A program made the translations under genes and the position numbers. DNA of 64,000 nt from Microbacterium oleivorans (GTDB taxonomy: Bacteria; Actinomycetota; Actinomycetes; Actinomycetales; Microbacteriaceae), in the NCBI RefSeq assembly GCF_001644225.1, contig NZ_LSTV01000003.1:290883-354882 (forward strand), given 5' to 3'. This document shows positions 1-7,818 of this stretch, one piece after another (the stretch's first letter is position 1; each line of letters begins with the position of its first letter). The notes under the pieces are model-generated. The model made no database searches. It saw only the letters and a program-made list of their open reading frames with translations, and had not been told where the DNA came from.

Positions 1-2
1 TC

Positions 3-587
3 GCCGCCGCGCTGACGCAGGCGAAGGACGCCCGCCTCACGATCCTCAACGTCCTGAACTCGGCGATCGACGCGCCCGACGAGATGGCGCCCACCGCGCC
101 GCGCGTCATCAGCGTGCAGATCCCGGTCGACAAGATCGGCGAGCTGATCGGCCCCAAGGGCAAGACGATCAACGCGATCCAGGACGAGACCGGCGCGCAG
201 ATCTCGATCGAGGACGACGGCACGGTCTACATCGGCGCCGTGGACGGACCCTCGGCCGAGGCCGCGCGCGCGCAGGTCAACGCCATCGCGAACCCGACCA
301 ACCCCGAGGTCGGCGAGCAGTTCCTGGGCACGGTCGTCAAGATCGCGACCTTCGGTGCGTTCGTCTCGCTCCTGCCCGGCAAGGACGGTCTGCTGCACGT
401 CAGCGAGGTCCGCAAGCTCGCCGGCGGCAAGCGCGTCGAGAACGTCGAGGACGTCCTCGGTGTCGGTCAGAAGATCCTGGTCCGCATCACCAAGATCGAC
501 GACCGCGGCAAGCTGTCGCTCGAGCCCGTGGTCGAGGAGTCGGCTCCTGCCGGCGACGCGGCCGCCGAGGCGCCGGCCGAGGCCTGA
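3..587 (+). CDS. pnp: Polyribonucleotide nucleotidyltransferase, C-terminal part (5' end outside window)
   Basis: This is the end of PNPase, the phosphorolytic 3'-5' exoribonuclease that degrades mRNA in the cytoplasm. The reading frame is open from base 3, so the catalytic RNase PH domains lie upstream of the window. What is visible is a short helical linker, then a KH domain with the GxxG loop (GPKG) and the [16 protein letters not shown] strand-helix. An S1 domain follows ([20 protein letters not shown], then LLHVSE). The tail is Ala/Glu-rich, as is usual in actinobacterial PNPases. A strong hairpin terminator follows the stop codon. Its place before dapB/thyX/dapA matches the actinobacterial gene order. 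Identification is secure; only the 5' extent is unknown. Confidence 0.96.
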   Translation, partial: AAALTQAKDARLTILNVLNSAIDAPDEMAPTAPRVISVQIPVDKIGELIGPKGKTINAIQDETGAQISIEDDGTVYIGAVDGPSAEAARAQVNAIANPTNPEVGEQFLGTVVKIATFGAFVSLLPGKDGLLHVSEVRKLAGGKRVENVEDVLGVGQKILVRITKIDDRGKLSLEPVVEESAPAGDAAAEAPAEA

Positions 588-600
588 TCCTCCTCTGACG

Positions 601-630
601 AACGCCCGTCCTCTTCGGAGGGCGGGCGTT
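601..630 (+). terminator. Hairpin terminator of pnp with UUCG tetraloop
   Basis: A 13-bp stem (601-613 with 618-630, one G-T wobble) closes on the tetraloop TTCG at 614-617. There is no T-tract, which is common for GC-rich actinobacterial terminators. The 18-base apex (607-624) recurs exactly in the rplT terminator at 39824-39841. Confidence 0.75.
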
Positions 631-720
631 CGCCGTTCGCCGGCCGGCCCCGTTGCGCAACCGTTATCGAAACGTCATCGTCCACGGGGCGGCTGTGCAC
701 GCCGCGTCCGAGGGCTGTTC

Positions 721-726
721 TACCCT
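721..726 (+). promoter_or_regulatory. Possible -10 element of the aldo/keto reductase-like gene
   Basis: TACCCT matches the TANNNT actinobacterial -10 pattern and would give a leader of about 60 nt that includes the AAGGAG ribosome site at 780-785. No convincing -35 is visible. Confidence 0.3.
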
Positions 727-791
727 CGGAGTGAGCGCACCCGGCGGCGCATGGACGCATGTCTCCCCGAGCGCTCTGCAAGGAGACGGGC

Positions 792-1811
792 ATGGCAGCG
801 TTCGAAACGGCGGATCCGACGTCGCCGAGCGCCGCGCCCACCCTGCACCCCTCCGGTCCGCTGCCCGTCCACGGCGCTCCCGTGGGCCGCACCGTGCGCG
901 TCCCCCTGGGCGAGACCGGGTTCTCGGTGTTCCCGCTCATCCTCGGCGGCGGCGAGTTCGGCTGGCACGTCGACATCGCGGCGGCCCACGCCATCCTCGA
1001 CCGCTACGTCGACCGCGGCGGCAATGCACTCCACACCTCCGACAGCTACGCCGCCGGTCGCAGCGAGCACGCCATCGGCAGATGGATGGCGGCCCGGCGC
1101 AACCGCGACGACATCGTCCTCACGGTCCGGGTCGGTCGCGGTGCCGACAACCCCGGTCTCGGCCCGGTCAACCTCGTGCGGGCCGTCGAGGCATCCCTCA
1201 TCCGACTCGGCACCGACCGGATCGACGTGCTGTCCCTCGACGGCACCTCCGACCGCACCACCATGCTCGAGGACACCCTCGCCACGGCGGAGTGGCTCGT
1301 CGAGTCGGGCAAGGTGCGCGCCATCGGCGCCGCGGGCTACCGCGCCGCGCAGCTGGTGGAGGCTCGCATCCTGTCGGCGGCCGGATACCCCCGCTTCACG
1401 GTGCTCGACGTGCCGTACAACGTGCTCCGGCGCGACGAGTTCGACGGCGATCTGCGACTGGTCGCCGGAGCGCAGGGCATCGCCGTCACGCCGTCGCAGG
1501 CCCTCGAGCACGGGTACCTGTCGGGAATGCATCGCGACCGCGACCACGTCGGGGGCACGGTGCGCGGTCGCCAGTTGGCGGCGAGTATGAACCGTCGAGG
1601 CGCGCGCACCCTGCGGGCGCTCGACCGCATCTCGGGCGAGCTCGCGGTGCCGCCCGCCGCTGTCGCCATCGCCTGGCTGCTCGCGCAACGGATCGTCGCG
1701 GCGCCGATCGTCAACGCCTACGCCGTCGCCCACGTCGACGAACTCGTGCAGGGTGTCGGCGTGCACCTCAGTCGAGCGCACCTCGCCGAGATCGCGCGGG
1801 CCACCGACTGA
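792..1811 (+). CDS. Aldo/keto reductase-like protein with a degenerate catalytic tetrad
   Basis: This 339-residue protein has the aldo/keto reductase barrel fold: LILGGGEFGW near the start, AGRSEHAIGRWM, SLIRLGTDRIDVL, SGKVRAIGAAGY and a C-terminal WLLAQRIVAAPIV strand. The start is the ATG with AAGGAG six bases upstream; an upstream in-frame ATG at 759 has no such site. The family's Asp-Tyr-Lys-His catalytic tetrad is not intact. By alignment to the usual FDTADxYG, TKVG and LH motifs, the positions read His81, Tyr86, Arg113 and Asp150, so only the tyrosine is kept. It may be a binding or regulatory protein rather than a reductase, or it may use altered chemistry. The substrate is unknown. 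It stands alone between pnp and a phosphatase gene. Confidence 0.8.
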   Translation: MAAFETADPTSPSAAPTLHPSGPLPVHGAPVGRTVRVPLGETGFSVFPLILGGGEFGWHVDIAAAHAILDRYVDRGGNALHTSDSYAAGRSEHAIGRWMAARRNRDDIVLTVRVGRGADNPGLGPVNLVRAVEASLIRLGTDRIDVLSLDGTSDRTTMLEDTLATAEWLVESGKVRAIGAAGYRAAQLVEARILSAAGYPRFTVLDVPYNVLRRDEFDGDLRLVAGAQGIAVTPSQALEHGYLSGMHRDRDHVGGTVRGRQLAASMNRRGARTLRALDRISGELAVPPAAVAIAWLLAQRIVAAPIVNAYAVAHVDELVQGVGVHLSRAHLAEIARATD

Positions 1812-1819
1812 GGCTGGTT

Positions 1820-1825
1820 TAGGGT
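1820..1825 (+). promoter_or_regulatory. Possible -10 element of the phosphatase gene
   Basis: TAGGGT lies 51 bases before the GTG start, implying a leader of about 45 nt. The leader carries a small CCGGG/CCCGG hairpin and only a weak ribosome site. Confidence 0.35.
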
Positions 1826-1876
1826 GGAAGGAGCCGGGGCAACGCCCGGTGCACTTTCGACGAAGCGAGCAGACAC

Positions 1877-2476
1877 GTGACGCACTATCTGTATCTGGTG
1901 CGCCACGGCGAGCACCTCGATGCCGAGCACGGGCTCGCCGACGGGCCGCTTTCGCCGCGCGGTCGTCGGCAGGCCGAGCTTCTCGCCGACCGCCTCTCGG
2001 GCGTCCCGCTCACCGCTGTGTGGCACTCACCGCTGGTGCGTGCGGCCGAGACCGCTCGCGCTGTCGCCGAGCGCCTGCCCGCGGTCGACCCCGAGCCCAC
2101 CGCTCTGCTCTTCGACTGCGTGCCGAGTGGCATGACGCCGGACACCCCGCACGTGTACGAGCCGTTCTTCGGGGGAGTGACCGAGGCCGAGGCCGACGCG
2201 GGAGCCGCGCAGATGGCGGATGCCGGGGTGGAGTTCCTCGCCCACCGTCCCCACGCGCACGAACTCCTCATCACGCACAACTTCGTCATCGCCTGGTTCG
2301 TCCGCGAGGTCCTGCAGGCGCCGGAGTGGCGCTGGCTCACGATCAACCAGGCGCACTGCGGTCTGACGGTCCTGGCGCAGCGTCCGGGTCGCCCGTGGAC
2401 CCTCGTGGCCCACAACGACCTCGCACACCTCCCGGTCGAGCTGCGGACGGGTCTGCCCGACATCCTCTCGGTGTGA
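1877..2476 (+). CDS. Histidine phosphatase family protein (phosphoglycerate mutase-like)
   Basis: This 199-residue cytoplasmic protein belongs to the histidine phosphatase (PGAM-like) superfamily. The N-terminal LVRHGEH carries the nucleophilic His of the RHG motif. A second segment, WHSPLVRAAETA, supplies the conserved Arg, and LLITHNFVIAWFV carries the second catalytic His. Members dephosphorylate a wide range of substrates, and nothing here fixes which one. The start is GTG. The next gene begins within two bases of the stop codon, so the two are probably co-transcribed with the TSUP transporter, though no functional link is evident. Confidence 0.85.
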   Translation: MTHYLYLVRHGEHLDAEHGLADGPLSPRGRRQAELLADRLSGVPLTAVWHSPLVRAAETARAVAERLPAVDPEPTALLFDCVPSGMTPDTPHVYEPFFGGVTEAEADAGAAQMADAGVEFLAHRPHAHELLITHNFVIAWFVREVLQAPEWRWLTINQAHCGLTVLAQRPGRPWTLVAHNDLAHLPVELRTGLPDILSV

Positions 2477-2477
2477 G

Positions 2478-3299
2478 GTGCTGACCGGCCCTCTCCTCGC
2501 CGAGTGGCTCCCCGTCTCCGCGAGCGCCCTGTTGTTCCTCGTCGTCGCCGCCGGGGTCGCCGGCTGGGTGGACGCCGTCGTCGGGGGAGGCGGCCTCATC
2601 CAGCTCCCCGCCCTCGTGATCGGGGTGCCGAAGGACGTCGCGACGCCGTTCATCCTCGGGACGAACAAGCTCTCATCCTTCTTCGGCACGCTCTCGGCCA
2701 GCTGGGTCTACCTGCGTCGGGTCCGGGTCCACCTCACCCTCCTGATCCCGCTCGTCGCCGGGGCGTTCGCCGGGTCCGCCGTGGGTGCGGCCCTCTCGCG
2801 GTACGTGCCGCGTGAGCTCCTGACCCCCGTCGTGCTCGTCGCCGTCGTCGCCGTCGGCGTATACACGCTGCTGCGGCCGCGCATGGGGCTGCACCATGAG
2901 CCGCGACACACGGATCGCCGGGCGGTGGTGTGGCGCTCGGGCGTCATCGGTCTCGGCGTCGGTTTCTACGACGGCATCCTCGGGCCGGGCACCGGGTCGT
3001 TCTTCGTCATCCTCCTCGTCGGCGTCCTCGGCTTCGGGTTCCTGCAGGCGAGTGTGAACGCCAAGATCGCGAACCTCACGACGAACCTGGCCGCGCTCAT
3101 CGTCTACGGCGTTCACGGCGAGATCATCCTCGCCCTGGGTCTGCTGATGGCGTGCGCCAACATCGCCGGTGGCCTCCTCGGCGCGCGGATGGCCACCCGC
3201 GGCGGCAACGGCTTCGTCCGCGTCGTGTTCCTCGTCGTCCTCGGCCTGCTGGTCGTCAAGCTCGCGTGGGACACGATCGTGTCGTTCCTGCCCGCCTAG
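2478..3299 (+). CDS. TSUP family (TauE/SafE) sulfite/anion exporter
   Basis: This 273-residue integral membrane protein has about eight hydrophobic helices and the glycine-rich signatures of the TSUP family: GWVDAVVGGGGLIQLPAL near the N-terminus and YDGILGPGTGSFF in the second repeat. Family members move sulfite, sulfoacetate, thiosulfate or similar small anions across the cytoplasmic membrane; the substrate here is unknown. The start is GTG immediately after the phosphatase stop, and coupling is likely. The TAG stop codon doubles as the first three bases of the TAGGCT -10 element predicted for dapB. Confidence 0.88.
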   Translation: MLTGPLLAEWLPVSASALLFLVVAAGVAGWVDAVVGGGGLIQLPALVIGVPKDVATPFILGTNKLSSFFGTLSASWVYLRRVRVHLTLLIPLVAGAFAGSAVGAALSRYVPRELLTPVVLVAVVAVGVYTLLRPRMGLHHEPRHTDRRAVVWRSGVIGLGVGFYDGILGPGTGSFFVILLVGVLGFGFLQASVNAKIANLTTNLAALIVYGVHGEIILALGLLMACANIAGGLLGARMATRGGNGFVRVVFLVVLGLLVVKLAWDTIVSFLPA

Positions 3300-3302
3300 G
3301 CT
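3297..3302 (+). promoter_or_regulatory. -10 element for leaderless dapB transcript
   Basis: TAGGCT ends six bases before the dapB ATG, so transcription should begin at or next to the start codon. Its TAG is also the stop codon of the preceding transporter gene. Confidence 0.55.
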
Positions 3303-3308
3303 GGTGGC

Positions 3309-4121
3309 ATGACGACGCGCGTGGCCCTCGTGGGCGGGACCGGCAAACTCGGCGGGATCATCGCCCAGGTGATCGCAGCGACCGACGGATACGAGACGGT
3401 CGCCGTCCTCGGGTCCTCGAGCGACCTCGCCGAGCTCGACGGAGCCGATCTCGTCGTCGACGCCTCGACCCCGGCCGTCTCGATCGACGTCGTCCGCGCC
3501 GCGATCGAGCGCGGCAGGAACGTCCTCGTCGGCACCTCCGGATGGTCCGCCGAGCGCATCGCGCTCGTCCGTCCGCTGGTGGATGCCGCCGGCACGGGCG
3601 CCGTCTTCATCCCGAACTTCTCGCTGGGTTCGGTGATCGGGTCCGCGCTGGCCGCGGCATCCGCTCCCTTCTTCCCCTCGATCGAGATCGTCGAGACCCA
3701 CCGCGAGACGAAGGTCGATTCGCCCAGCGGCACGGCCGTCCGCACCGCGGAGCTCATCGCCGCGGCGCGGTCGGAGGTCGGACCCGTCGAGGCGCCGCAC
3801 GTCGACCAGCGCGCGCGGGGTCAGCAGATCGCCAGCGTCCCCGTCCACTCGCTCCGCCGACCGGGTGTCATCGCCCGCCAGGAGACGATCCTGTCGGGGC
3901 CGGGGGAGTCGCTCACGATCGTCCACGACACCGTGGACCCTGCCGCGGCCTATGCCCCCGGCATCCGCGTGGCACTCGATGCCGCCCGTGACGCGTCGGG
4001 GATCGTCGTCGGTCTCGACGCGATGATCGACATCGGGATCCGGATGCCGCACACCGCCCGCACCGTGCCGGTCGCCGACGGGGACGTCTCGGGCCAGGTC
4101 GCCGCGACGACCGCCCGATGA
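3309..4121 (+). CDS. dapB: 4-hydroxy-tetrahydrodipicolinate reductase
   Basis: DapB reduces hydroxytetrahydrodipicolinate with NAD(P)H in the diaminopimelate/lysine pathway. The 270-residue protein starts with a Rossmann motif (VALVGGTGKLG), then DLVVDASTPA, VGTSGWS and PNFSLG. The catalytic block is ETHRETKVDSPSGTA, where the His four residues before the Lys is kept although the flanking residues differ from the usual HHxxK. The C-terminal part has the expected RGQQIASVPVHSLRRPG and GPGESLTIVHD. No Shine-Dalgarno precedes the ATG; a TAGGCT element six bases upstream suggests a leaderless mRNA. Its partner dapA lies 6 kb downstream. The next gene overlaps its stop by four bases. Confidence 0.93.
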   Translation: MTTRVALVGGTGKLGGIIAQVIAATDGYETVAVLGSSSDLAELDGADLVVDASTPAVSIDVVRAAIERGRNVLVGTSGWSAERIALVRPLVDAAGTGAVFIPNFSLGSVIGSALAAASAPFFPSIEIVETHRETKVDSPSGTAVRTAELIAAARSEVGPVEAPHVDQRARGQQIASVPVHSLRRPGVIARQETILSGPGESLTIVHDTVDPAAAYAPGIRVALDAARDASGIVVGLDAMIDIGIRMPHTARTVPVADGDVSGQVAATTAR

Positions 4122-4567
4122 GGACCCGCATCGGCGTCGGGATCGTCGCCGTCGTCCTCGTCCTCTACATCGCCCTCGTCGCGCAGCGCGCCGTGCTGCT
4201 CGTGGCGAGCGGCGATCCGGTGGGCATCGCGATGGGGATCGCCCTCGTGCTCCTGCCCGTCGTGGCGATGTGGGCGCTGTGGCGCGAGTTGAGCTTCGGT
4301 CTGGGCGCGCAGCGGCTCGGCCGACGACTCGAGGCCGAGGGTGGCCTGCCGGAGGAGGAACTCTCGCTGCGCCCGAGCGGGCGCCCCGTGCAGGCCGAGG
4401 CCGATGCGCTCTTCCCGGCGTACCGCGACGCCGTCGAGCGCGACCCCGACGACTGGCGCGCCTGGTACCGGATGGGGCTCCTTTACGACGGTGCGGGCGA
4501 CCGCCGGCGCGCACGCAGCGCCATCCGCACCGCGATCTCGCGCGAGCGCGCCGACCGTCGCGGCTGA
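4118..4567 (+). CDS. Small membrane-anchored protein with a TPR-like C-terminus
   Basis: I do not recognise a named family. The 149-residue product has two predicted membrane helices (residues about 5-30 and 35-55), an Arg/Glu-rich linker, and a C-terminal helical pair (DALFPAYRDAVERDPDDWRA then WYRMGLLYDGAGDRRRARSA) that reads like one tetratricopeptide repeat. The ATG overlaps the dapB stop as ATGA, so translation is probably coupled. Its stop and the stop of the convergent minus-strand gene lie in the two arms of the palindrome CTGACCGGTCAG. A role as a membrane scaffold is only a guess. Confidence 0.8.
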   Translation: MRTRIGVGIVAVVLVLYIALVAQRAVLLVASGDPVGIAMGIALVLLPVVAMWALWRELSFGLGAQRLGRRLEAEGGLPEEELSLRPSGRPVQAEADALFPAYRDAVERDPDDWRAWYRMGLLYDGAGDRRRARSAIRTAISRERADRRG

Positions 4568-4571
4568 CCGG

Positions 4572-5462
4572 TCAGACGGCCGCCGCCACGGCGTCCTCGA
4601 CGGTCGGATGCCGGAACGTGAAGCCCGACTCGAGCAGCACCGCCGGGACGACGTGCGTGTCGTTGGCGAGCAGTGCCTCGACCGCGTCCTTGCCGAGCAC
4701 GAGCCGGACCGCCCACAGGGGCGCGCGCAGCACGTACGGGCGGTTCAGGCGGCGTGCCAGGGCGAACCCGAGGTCGTTCGCGGTGGCGCGTTCGGGCCCC
4801 GTCAGGTTGACCGGTCCCGTGATCCCGCGGTCGATGACGTGGCGGATCGCTCGGACCTCGTCCTCGAGCGAGATCCACGGCCACACCTGCGTGCCGCGGC
4901 CGAGCGGCCCCGACAGGCCGAGCTTGGTGAGCAGCAGCAGCGGCTTCAGCACGCCGTCCCGGTGGACGACGGGGGCGGTGCGCAGCAGTGCGGTGCGGAC
5001 ACCCGATGCGGTCGCCGCGGACTCCCACTCGCCGCAGAGGTCCGACAGGAACGCGTCGCCGCGCGGACCCGACTCGTCGAAGGTCCGGCCGTGCGCGTCG
5101 GGCGGGTAGTACCCGGTCGCCGAGGAGCTCACGAACAGCGGCGCCTCGTCCGCGAGCTCGCGGAGGGCGCGGGCGAGTGTCTGCGTCGGATGGATGCGCG
5201 ACCACACCAGCGTCTTCTTGTACGACGGCGTCCACGGGAAGCGCCCGATCGTCGCGCCGTTGAAGTTCACGACGGCCGTAGCCCCAGCGAGCACCTGGGG
5301 GTCGAGCGGCGATTCGCCCGGCGCCCAGGTCACCTCGTCGGGGGCCTGCGCCTCGTGGCGGACGAGTCGCGTGACGGTGTACCCGTCGGCCCGCAGCGAA
5401 TCGACGAGCGCCCGTCCGATCAGACCCGACGCCCCCGAGACAACGACGCGGCGATCAGGCAA
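4572..5462 (-). CDS. TIGR01777 family NAD-dependent epimerase-like protein
   Basis: This 296-residue protein belongs to the extended short-chain dehydrogenase group represented by E. coli YfcH (TIGR01777). The N-terminus RRVVVSGASGLIGRAL is the nucleotide-binding fold, followed by AVVNFNGATI, FVSSSATGYYP and the C-terminal DUF1731-type tail with LARRLNRPYVLRAPLWAVRL. The start codon appears to be TTG, overlapping the OsmC gene's stop, because the first Rossmann strand begins four residues later and no ATG or GTG fits better. That overlap suggests translational coupling within a four-gene minus-strand run. The reaction catalysed by this family is not known. Confidence 0.87.
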   Translation of the reverse strand: MPDRRVVVSGASGLIGRALVDSLRADGYTVTRLVRHEAQAPDEVTWAPGESPLDPQVLAGATAVVNFNGATIGRFPWTPSYKKTLVWSRIHPTQTLARALRELADEAPLFVSSSATGYYPPDAHGRTFDESGPRGDAFLSDLCGEWESAATASGVRTALLRTAPVVHRDGVLKPLLLLTKLGLSGPLGRGTQVWPWISLEDEVRAIRHVIDRGITGPVNLTGPERATANDLGFALARRLNRPYVLRAPLWAVRLVLGKDAVEALLANDTHVVPAVLLESGFTFRHPTVEDAVAAAV

Positions 5463-5880
5463 GCGTCGCCTCGAGCGTGATCTCGATGCCGGAGAGGGCT
5501 GCCGAGACGGGGCATCCCGCCTTCGCCTCGTTGGCGATGCGGTCGAAGTCCTCCGCCGAGAGGCCGGGCACCGACGCGTTGACGTTCAGGTGCGAGCCGG
5601 TGATCCCGGTGCCGGGGATGAAGGTGACGGATGCCGTGGTCTCGACGCTCTCGGGCGGGGTGCCGTTCTCGGCGAGGGCGTTGGAGAGGGCCATGCTGAA
5701 GCACGACGAGTGCGCGGCGGCGATGAGTTCCTCGGGCGTCGTCACCGAGGTGGACCCCTCGCTCCGCGCCTTCCAGTTGACCGCGAACGGTCCCTGGTTG
5801 GAGCTCTCGAGGGCGACCTCGCCCGACCCTTCGAACAGGGTGCCCTTCCAGCTGGTGGTGGCTTCGCTCGTGACGCTCAT
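5455..5880 (-). CDS. OsmC family peroxiredoxin
   Basis: This is a 141-residue OsmC/Ohr-type thiol peroxidase that reduces organic hydroperoxides. The two redox cysteines are visible in AAHSSCFSMALS and KAGCPVSAAL, at the spacing expected for the family, and TPEELIAAAHS is the family signature. The ATG start has GAGGAG at good spacing on the minus strand. The gene lies downstream of thioredoxin and DUF4395 genes on the same strand, which would fit a thiol-redox cluster in which the thioredoxin or a related thiol re-reduces it. That link is inference. It resembles the OsmC subgroup more than Ohr. Confidence 0.92.
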   Translation of the reverse strand: MSVTSEATTSWKGTLFEGSGEVALESSNQGPFAVNWKARSEGSTSVTTPEELIAAAHSSCFSMALSNALAENGTPPESVETTASVTFIPGTGITGSHLNVNASVPGLSAEDFDRIANEAKAGCPVSAALSGIEITLEATLA

Positions 5881-5974
5881 GGTGTCTCCTCGGTCGTGGT
5901 CGTGACGGATCGCTGCCGAGCCTAAACCTCGACCATGAGCGTGCGATATGACTTGACGCGGCCGCAGCGGAGCG

Positions 5975-6541
5975 TCAGGCGGTACGGCCCACGAGGCCGA
6001 CGCGCTGCAGGACCAGCCACAACTGGCATCCGAGGCACAGCCCGAACACGGCGTTGAGGAACGCGGCCATGAAGGCGAGGCCCGCGGCGATCGGGAGCGC
6101 CACCGGGACGCCCATCACGTGGAGCAGCAGACCGACGGTGGTGACGAAGAGTCCGACGCCCTGGGCGAAACGGGGTGGACGGGGGTCCTCGAGGTCGGTC
6201 GGGGGAGCGAGGCGGGGCTGGATGAGGCGGCGGTAGAGCACACCCCACGGCGCGGTGCGGGGAGAGGCGACACCCCACAGGAACAGCAGCGCGATGACGA
6301 GGACGGCGAGGAAGCCGAGGTCGAGGATTCGCATGGGCAGCGGCGTGAACGGAAGCACCCATCCGCTGATCGGAACGATGAACATGCCGCCGCCCAGCGG
6401 GGAGAGCCAGCCGAATCCGGCGTCGGTGTGAGCGGTCGAGCTCCCCAGCAGCGCCAGCAGCGTCGCAACGAGCAACAGCATCGCCGTGACGGATGCCGCG
6501 AACCGCGGCCCGCGCGGATCGATCCCGCGCACCTCAGCCAC
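5975..6541 (-). CDS. DUF4395 family membrane protein with a CxxC motif
   Basis: This 188-residue protein has four to five hydrophobic segments: MLLLVATLLALLG, ILDLGFLAVLVIALLFL, VGLFVTTVGLLL and AGLAFMAAFLNAVFGL. The last helix ends in GLCLGCQ, the conserved Cys pair of DUF4395 proteins. The GTG start has GGGAG upstream and overlaps the thioredoxin gene's end by eight bases, so the two are probably translated together. Its function is undescribed. The CxxC at a membrane edge beside a membrane-anchored thioredoxin suggests that they exchange electrons. Confidence 0.85.
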   Translation of the reverse strand: MAEVRGIDPRGPRFAASVTAMLLLVATLLALLGSSTAHTDAGFGWLSPLGGGMFIVPISGWVLPFTPLPMRILDLGFLAVLVIALLFLWGVASPRTAPWGVLYRRLIQPRLAPPTDLEDPRPPRFAQGVGLFVTTVGLLLHVMGVPVALPIAAGLAFMAAFLNAVFGLCLGCQLWLVLQRVGLVGRTA

Positions 6542-6971
6542 GGCCGGCTCCCGTGGTCACCCGGTCGAGCTCCATCTCGACGACCTGGCGTCCGGGTGTG
6601 CCGCCGAACCGGGAGCGCACGACGCCGTGCTTGTCGAGGATGAGGGTGGTCGGGGTCTGCAGGACCCGGAAGTGCTGCGCGATGTCGACGCGGTGGGTGA
6701 GGTCGACGTCGAGGTGGATGACCCCGTCCCGCTCGTCCGCGATCTCGCGGAGCGTGCGGTGGACGCCCGGGCACCGGCCGCACATCTCGGTGCTGAACTG
6801 CAGCAGGGTCGCCTCGTCGCCGAGCCGCTCCGCGCCCAGGCGGGTCGGCTCGACGACCTCCTGCGGGTCGAAGGGACGCGGCCGGTTCTGCCGCCACCGC
6901 AGCGTGAGACCGATGCCGACGGTGACCGCGAGCAGCGCGGTCAGCACGACGATGGCGGGGAGGAGTTCCAT
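6534..6971 (-). CDS. Membrane-anchored thioredoxin-like protein
   Basis: The 145-residue product begins with one membrane helix (ELLPAIVVLTALLAVTVGIG, residues about 2-21). A thioredoxin fold follows: LLQFSTEMCGRCPGVHRTL with a CGRC active site, a cis-Pro region (VLQTPTTLILD) and GVVRSRFGGTPG. The ATG chosen has GGAG six bases upstream; a longer in-frame reading exists but has low-quality sequence before the helix. The anchor and lack of a cleavage site suggest the redox domain is tethered to the membrane, on a side that cannot be settled by eye. It is the first gene of a run with DUF4395, OsmC and TIGR01777 genes. Confidence 0.87.
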   Translation of the reverse strand: MELLPAIVVLTALLAVTVGIGLTLRWRQNRPRPFDPQEVVEPTRLGAERLGDEATLLQFSTEMCGRCPGVHRTLREIADERDGVIHLDVDLTHRVDIAQHFRVLQTPTTLILDKHGVVRSRFGGTPGRQVVEMELDRVTTGAGRG

Positions 6972-7040
6972 GACCGCTCCACAGTAATGCCGGCCGCGGT
7001 GCCGGGGCGCCGCGGCGTCATCCGGCGTCACCCCGGCGGG

Positions 7041-7046
7041 TAGTGT
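7041..7046 (+). promoter_or_regulatory. -10 element for leaderless thyX transcript
   Basis: TAGTGT ends seven bases before the thyX GTG, with no Shine-Dalgarno in between. Confidence 0.5.
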
Positions 7047-7053
7047 GTGAGCC

Positions 7054-7797
7054 GTGAGTGAGCGCGCCGACAGCCCCGAGATCGAGTTCCGCAGCGATGT
7101 CACCGTCGAGCTGGTGCGCTCGTCGGCATCCGACAGTGACGTGCTCTTCGCGGCCCGGGTCTCGACCCAGGGCGAGCAGACCCTCGAGGCCGCCGCCGAG
7201 GGCACCGAGGCGACGGGACGCGACCGCGGCCTCATCAACTACCTCATGCGCGACCGCCACGGTTCGCCGTTCGAGCACAACTCGATGACCTTCTACGTCC
7301 AGGCGCCGATCTTCGTGTTCCGCGAGTTCATGCGGCACCGCATGGCGTCCTACAACGAGGAGTCGGGCCGCTACCGCGAGCTGCGTCCCGTCTTCTACGT
7401 CCCGGCCCCCGAGCGCAATCTCGTCCAGGTCGGCAAGCCCGGCGCCTACCAGTTCCTTCCCGGGTCCGAGGAGCAGGTCGAGCTCGTCGCCCGCGAGTCG
7501 CGCGCGGCATCCGTCGCCGCTTTCGAGAGCTATCAGCGGATGCTGGATGCCGGCATCGCCCGCGAGGTCGCCCGCATCGTCCTGCCGCTGAACATCATGT
7601 CCTCGATGTACGTGACGGTGAACGCTCGGTCGCTGATGAATTTCCTGTCGCTGCGCACCACCCGCGAGGGCACGCACTTCCCGTCGTTCCCGCAGCGCGA
7701 GATCGAGATGTGCGCCGAGAAGATGGAGAACGTGTGGCGCGAGCTCATGCCGCTCACGTACGCCGCCTTCAACGCGAACGGTCGCGTCGCCCCCTGA
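7054..7797 (+). CDS. thyX: FAD-dependent thymidylate synthase ThyX
   Basis: ThyX methylates dUMP to dTMP using methylenetetrahydrofolate and FAD/NADPH. The 247-residue protein has the defining ThyX motif as RHRMASYNEESGRY (residues about 91-104; RHRx5Sx... form), along with RHGSPFEHNSMTFYV and the C-terminal REGTHFPSFPQREIE dUMP-binding region. The GTG start matches the family's N-terminus. It lies between dapB and dapA as in mycobacteria and corynebacteria. No thyA is present in the window, so dTMP synthesis may depend on it. Confidence 0.96.
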   Translation: MSERADSPEIEFRSDVTVELVRSSASDSDVLFAARVSTQGEQTLEAAAEGTEATGRDRGLINYLMRDRHGSPFEHNSMTFYVQAPIFVFREFMRHRMASYNEESGRYRELRPVFYVPAPERNLVQVGKPGAYQFLPGSEEQVELVARESRAASVAAFESYQRMLDAGIAREVARIVLPLNIMSSMYVTVNARSLMNFLSLRTTREGTHFPSFPQREIEMCAEKMENVWRELMPLTYAAFNANGRVAP

Positions 7798-7805
7798 CCC
7801 GCTCC

Positions 7806-7811
7806 TAGGCT
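7806..7811 (+). promoter_or_regulatory. -10 element for leaderless SDR transcript
   Basis: TAGGCT ends seven bases before the ATG of the short-chain dehydrogenase gene. Confidence 0.55.
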
Positions 7812-7818
7812 GGCGCGC

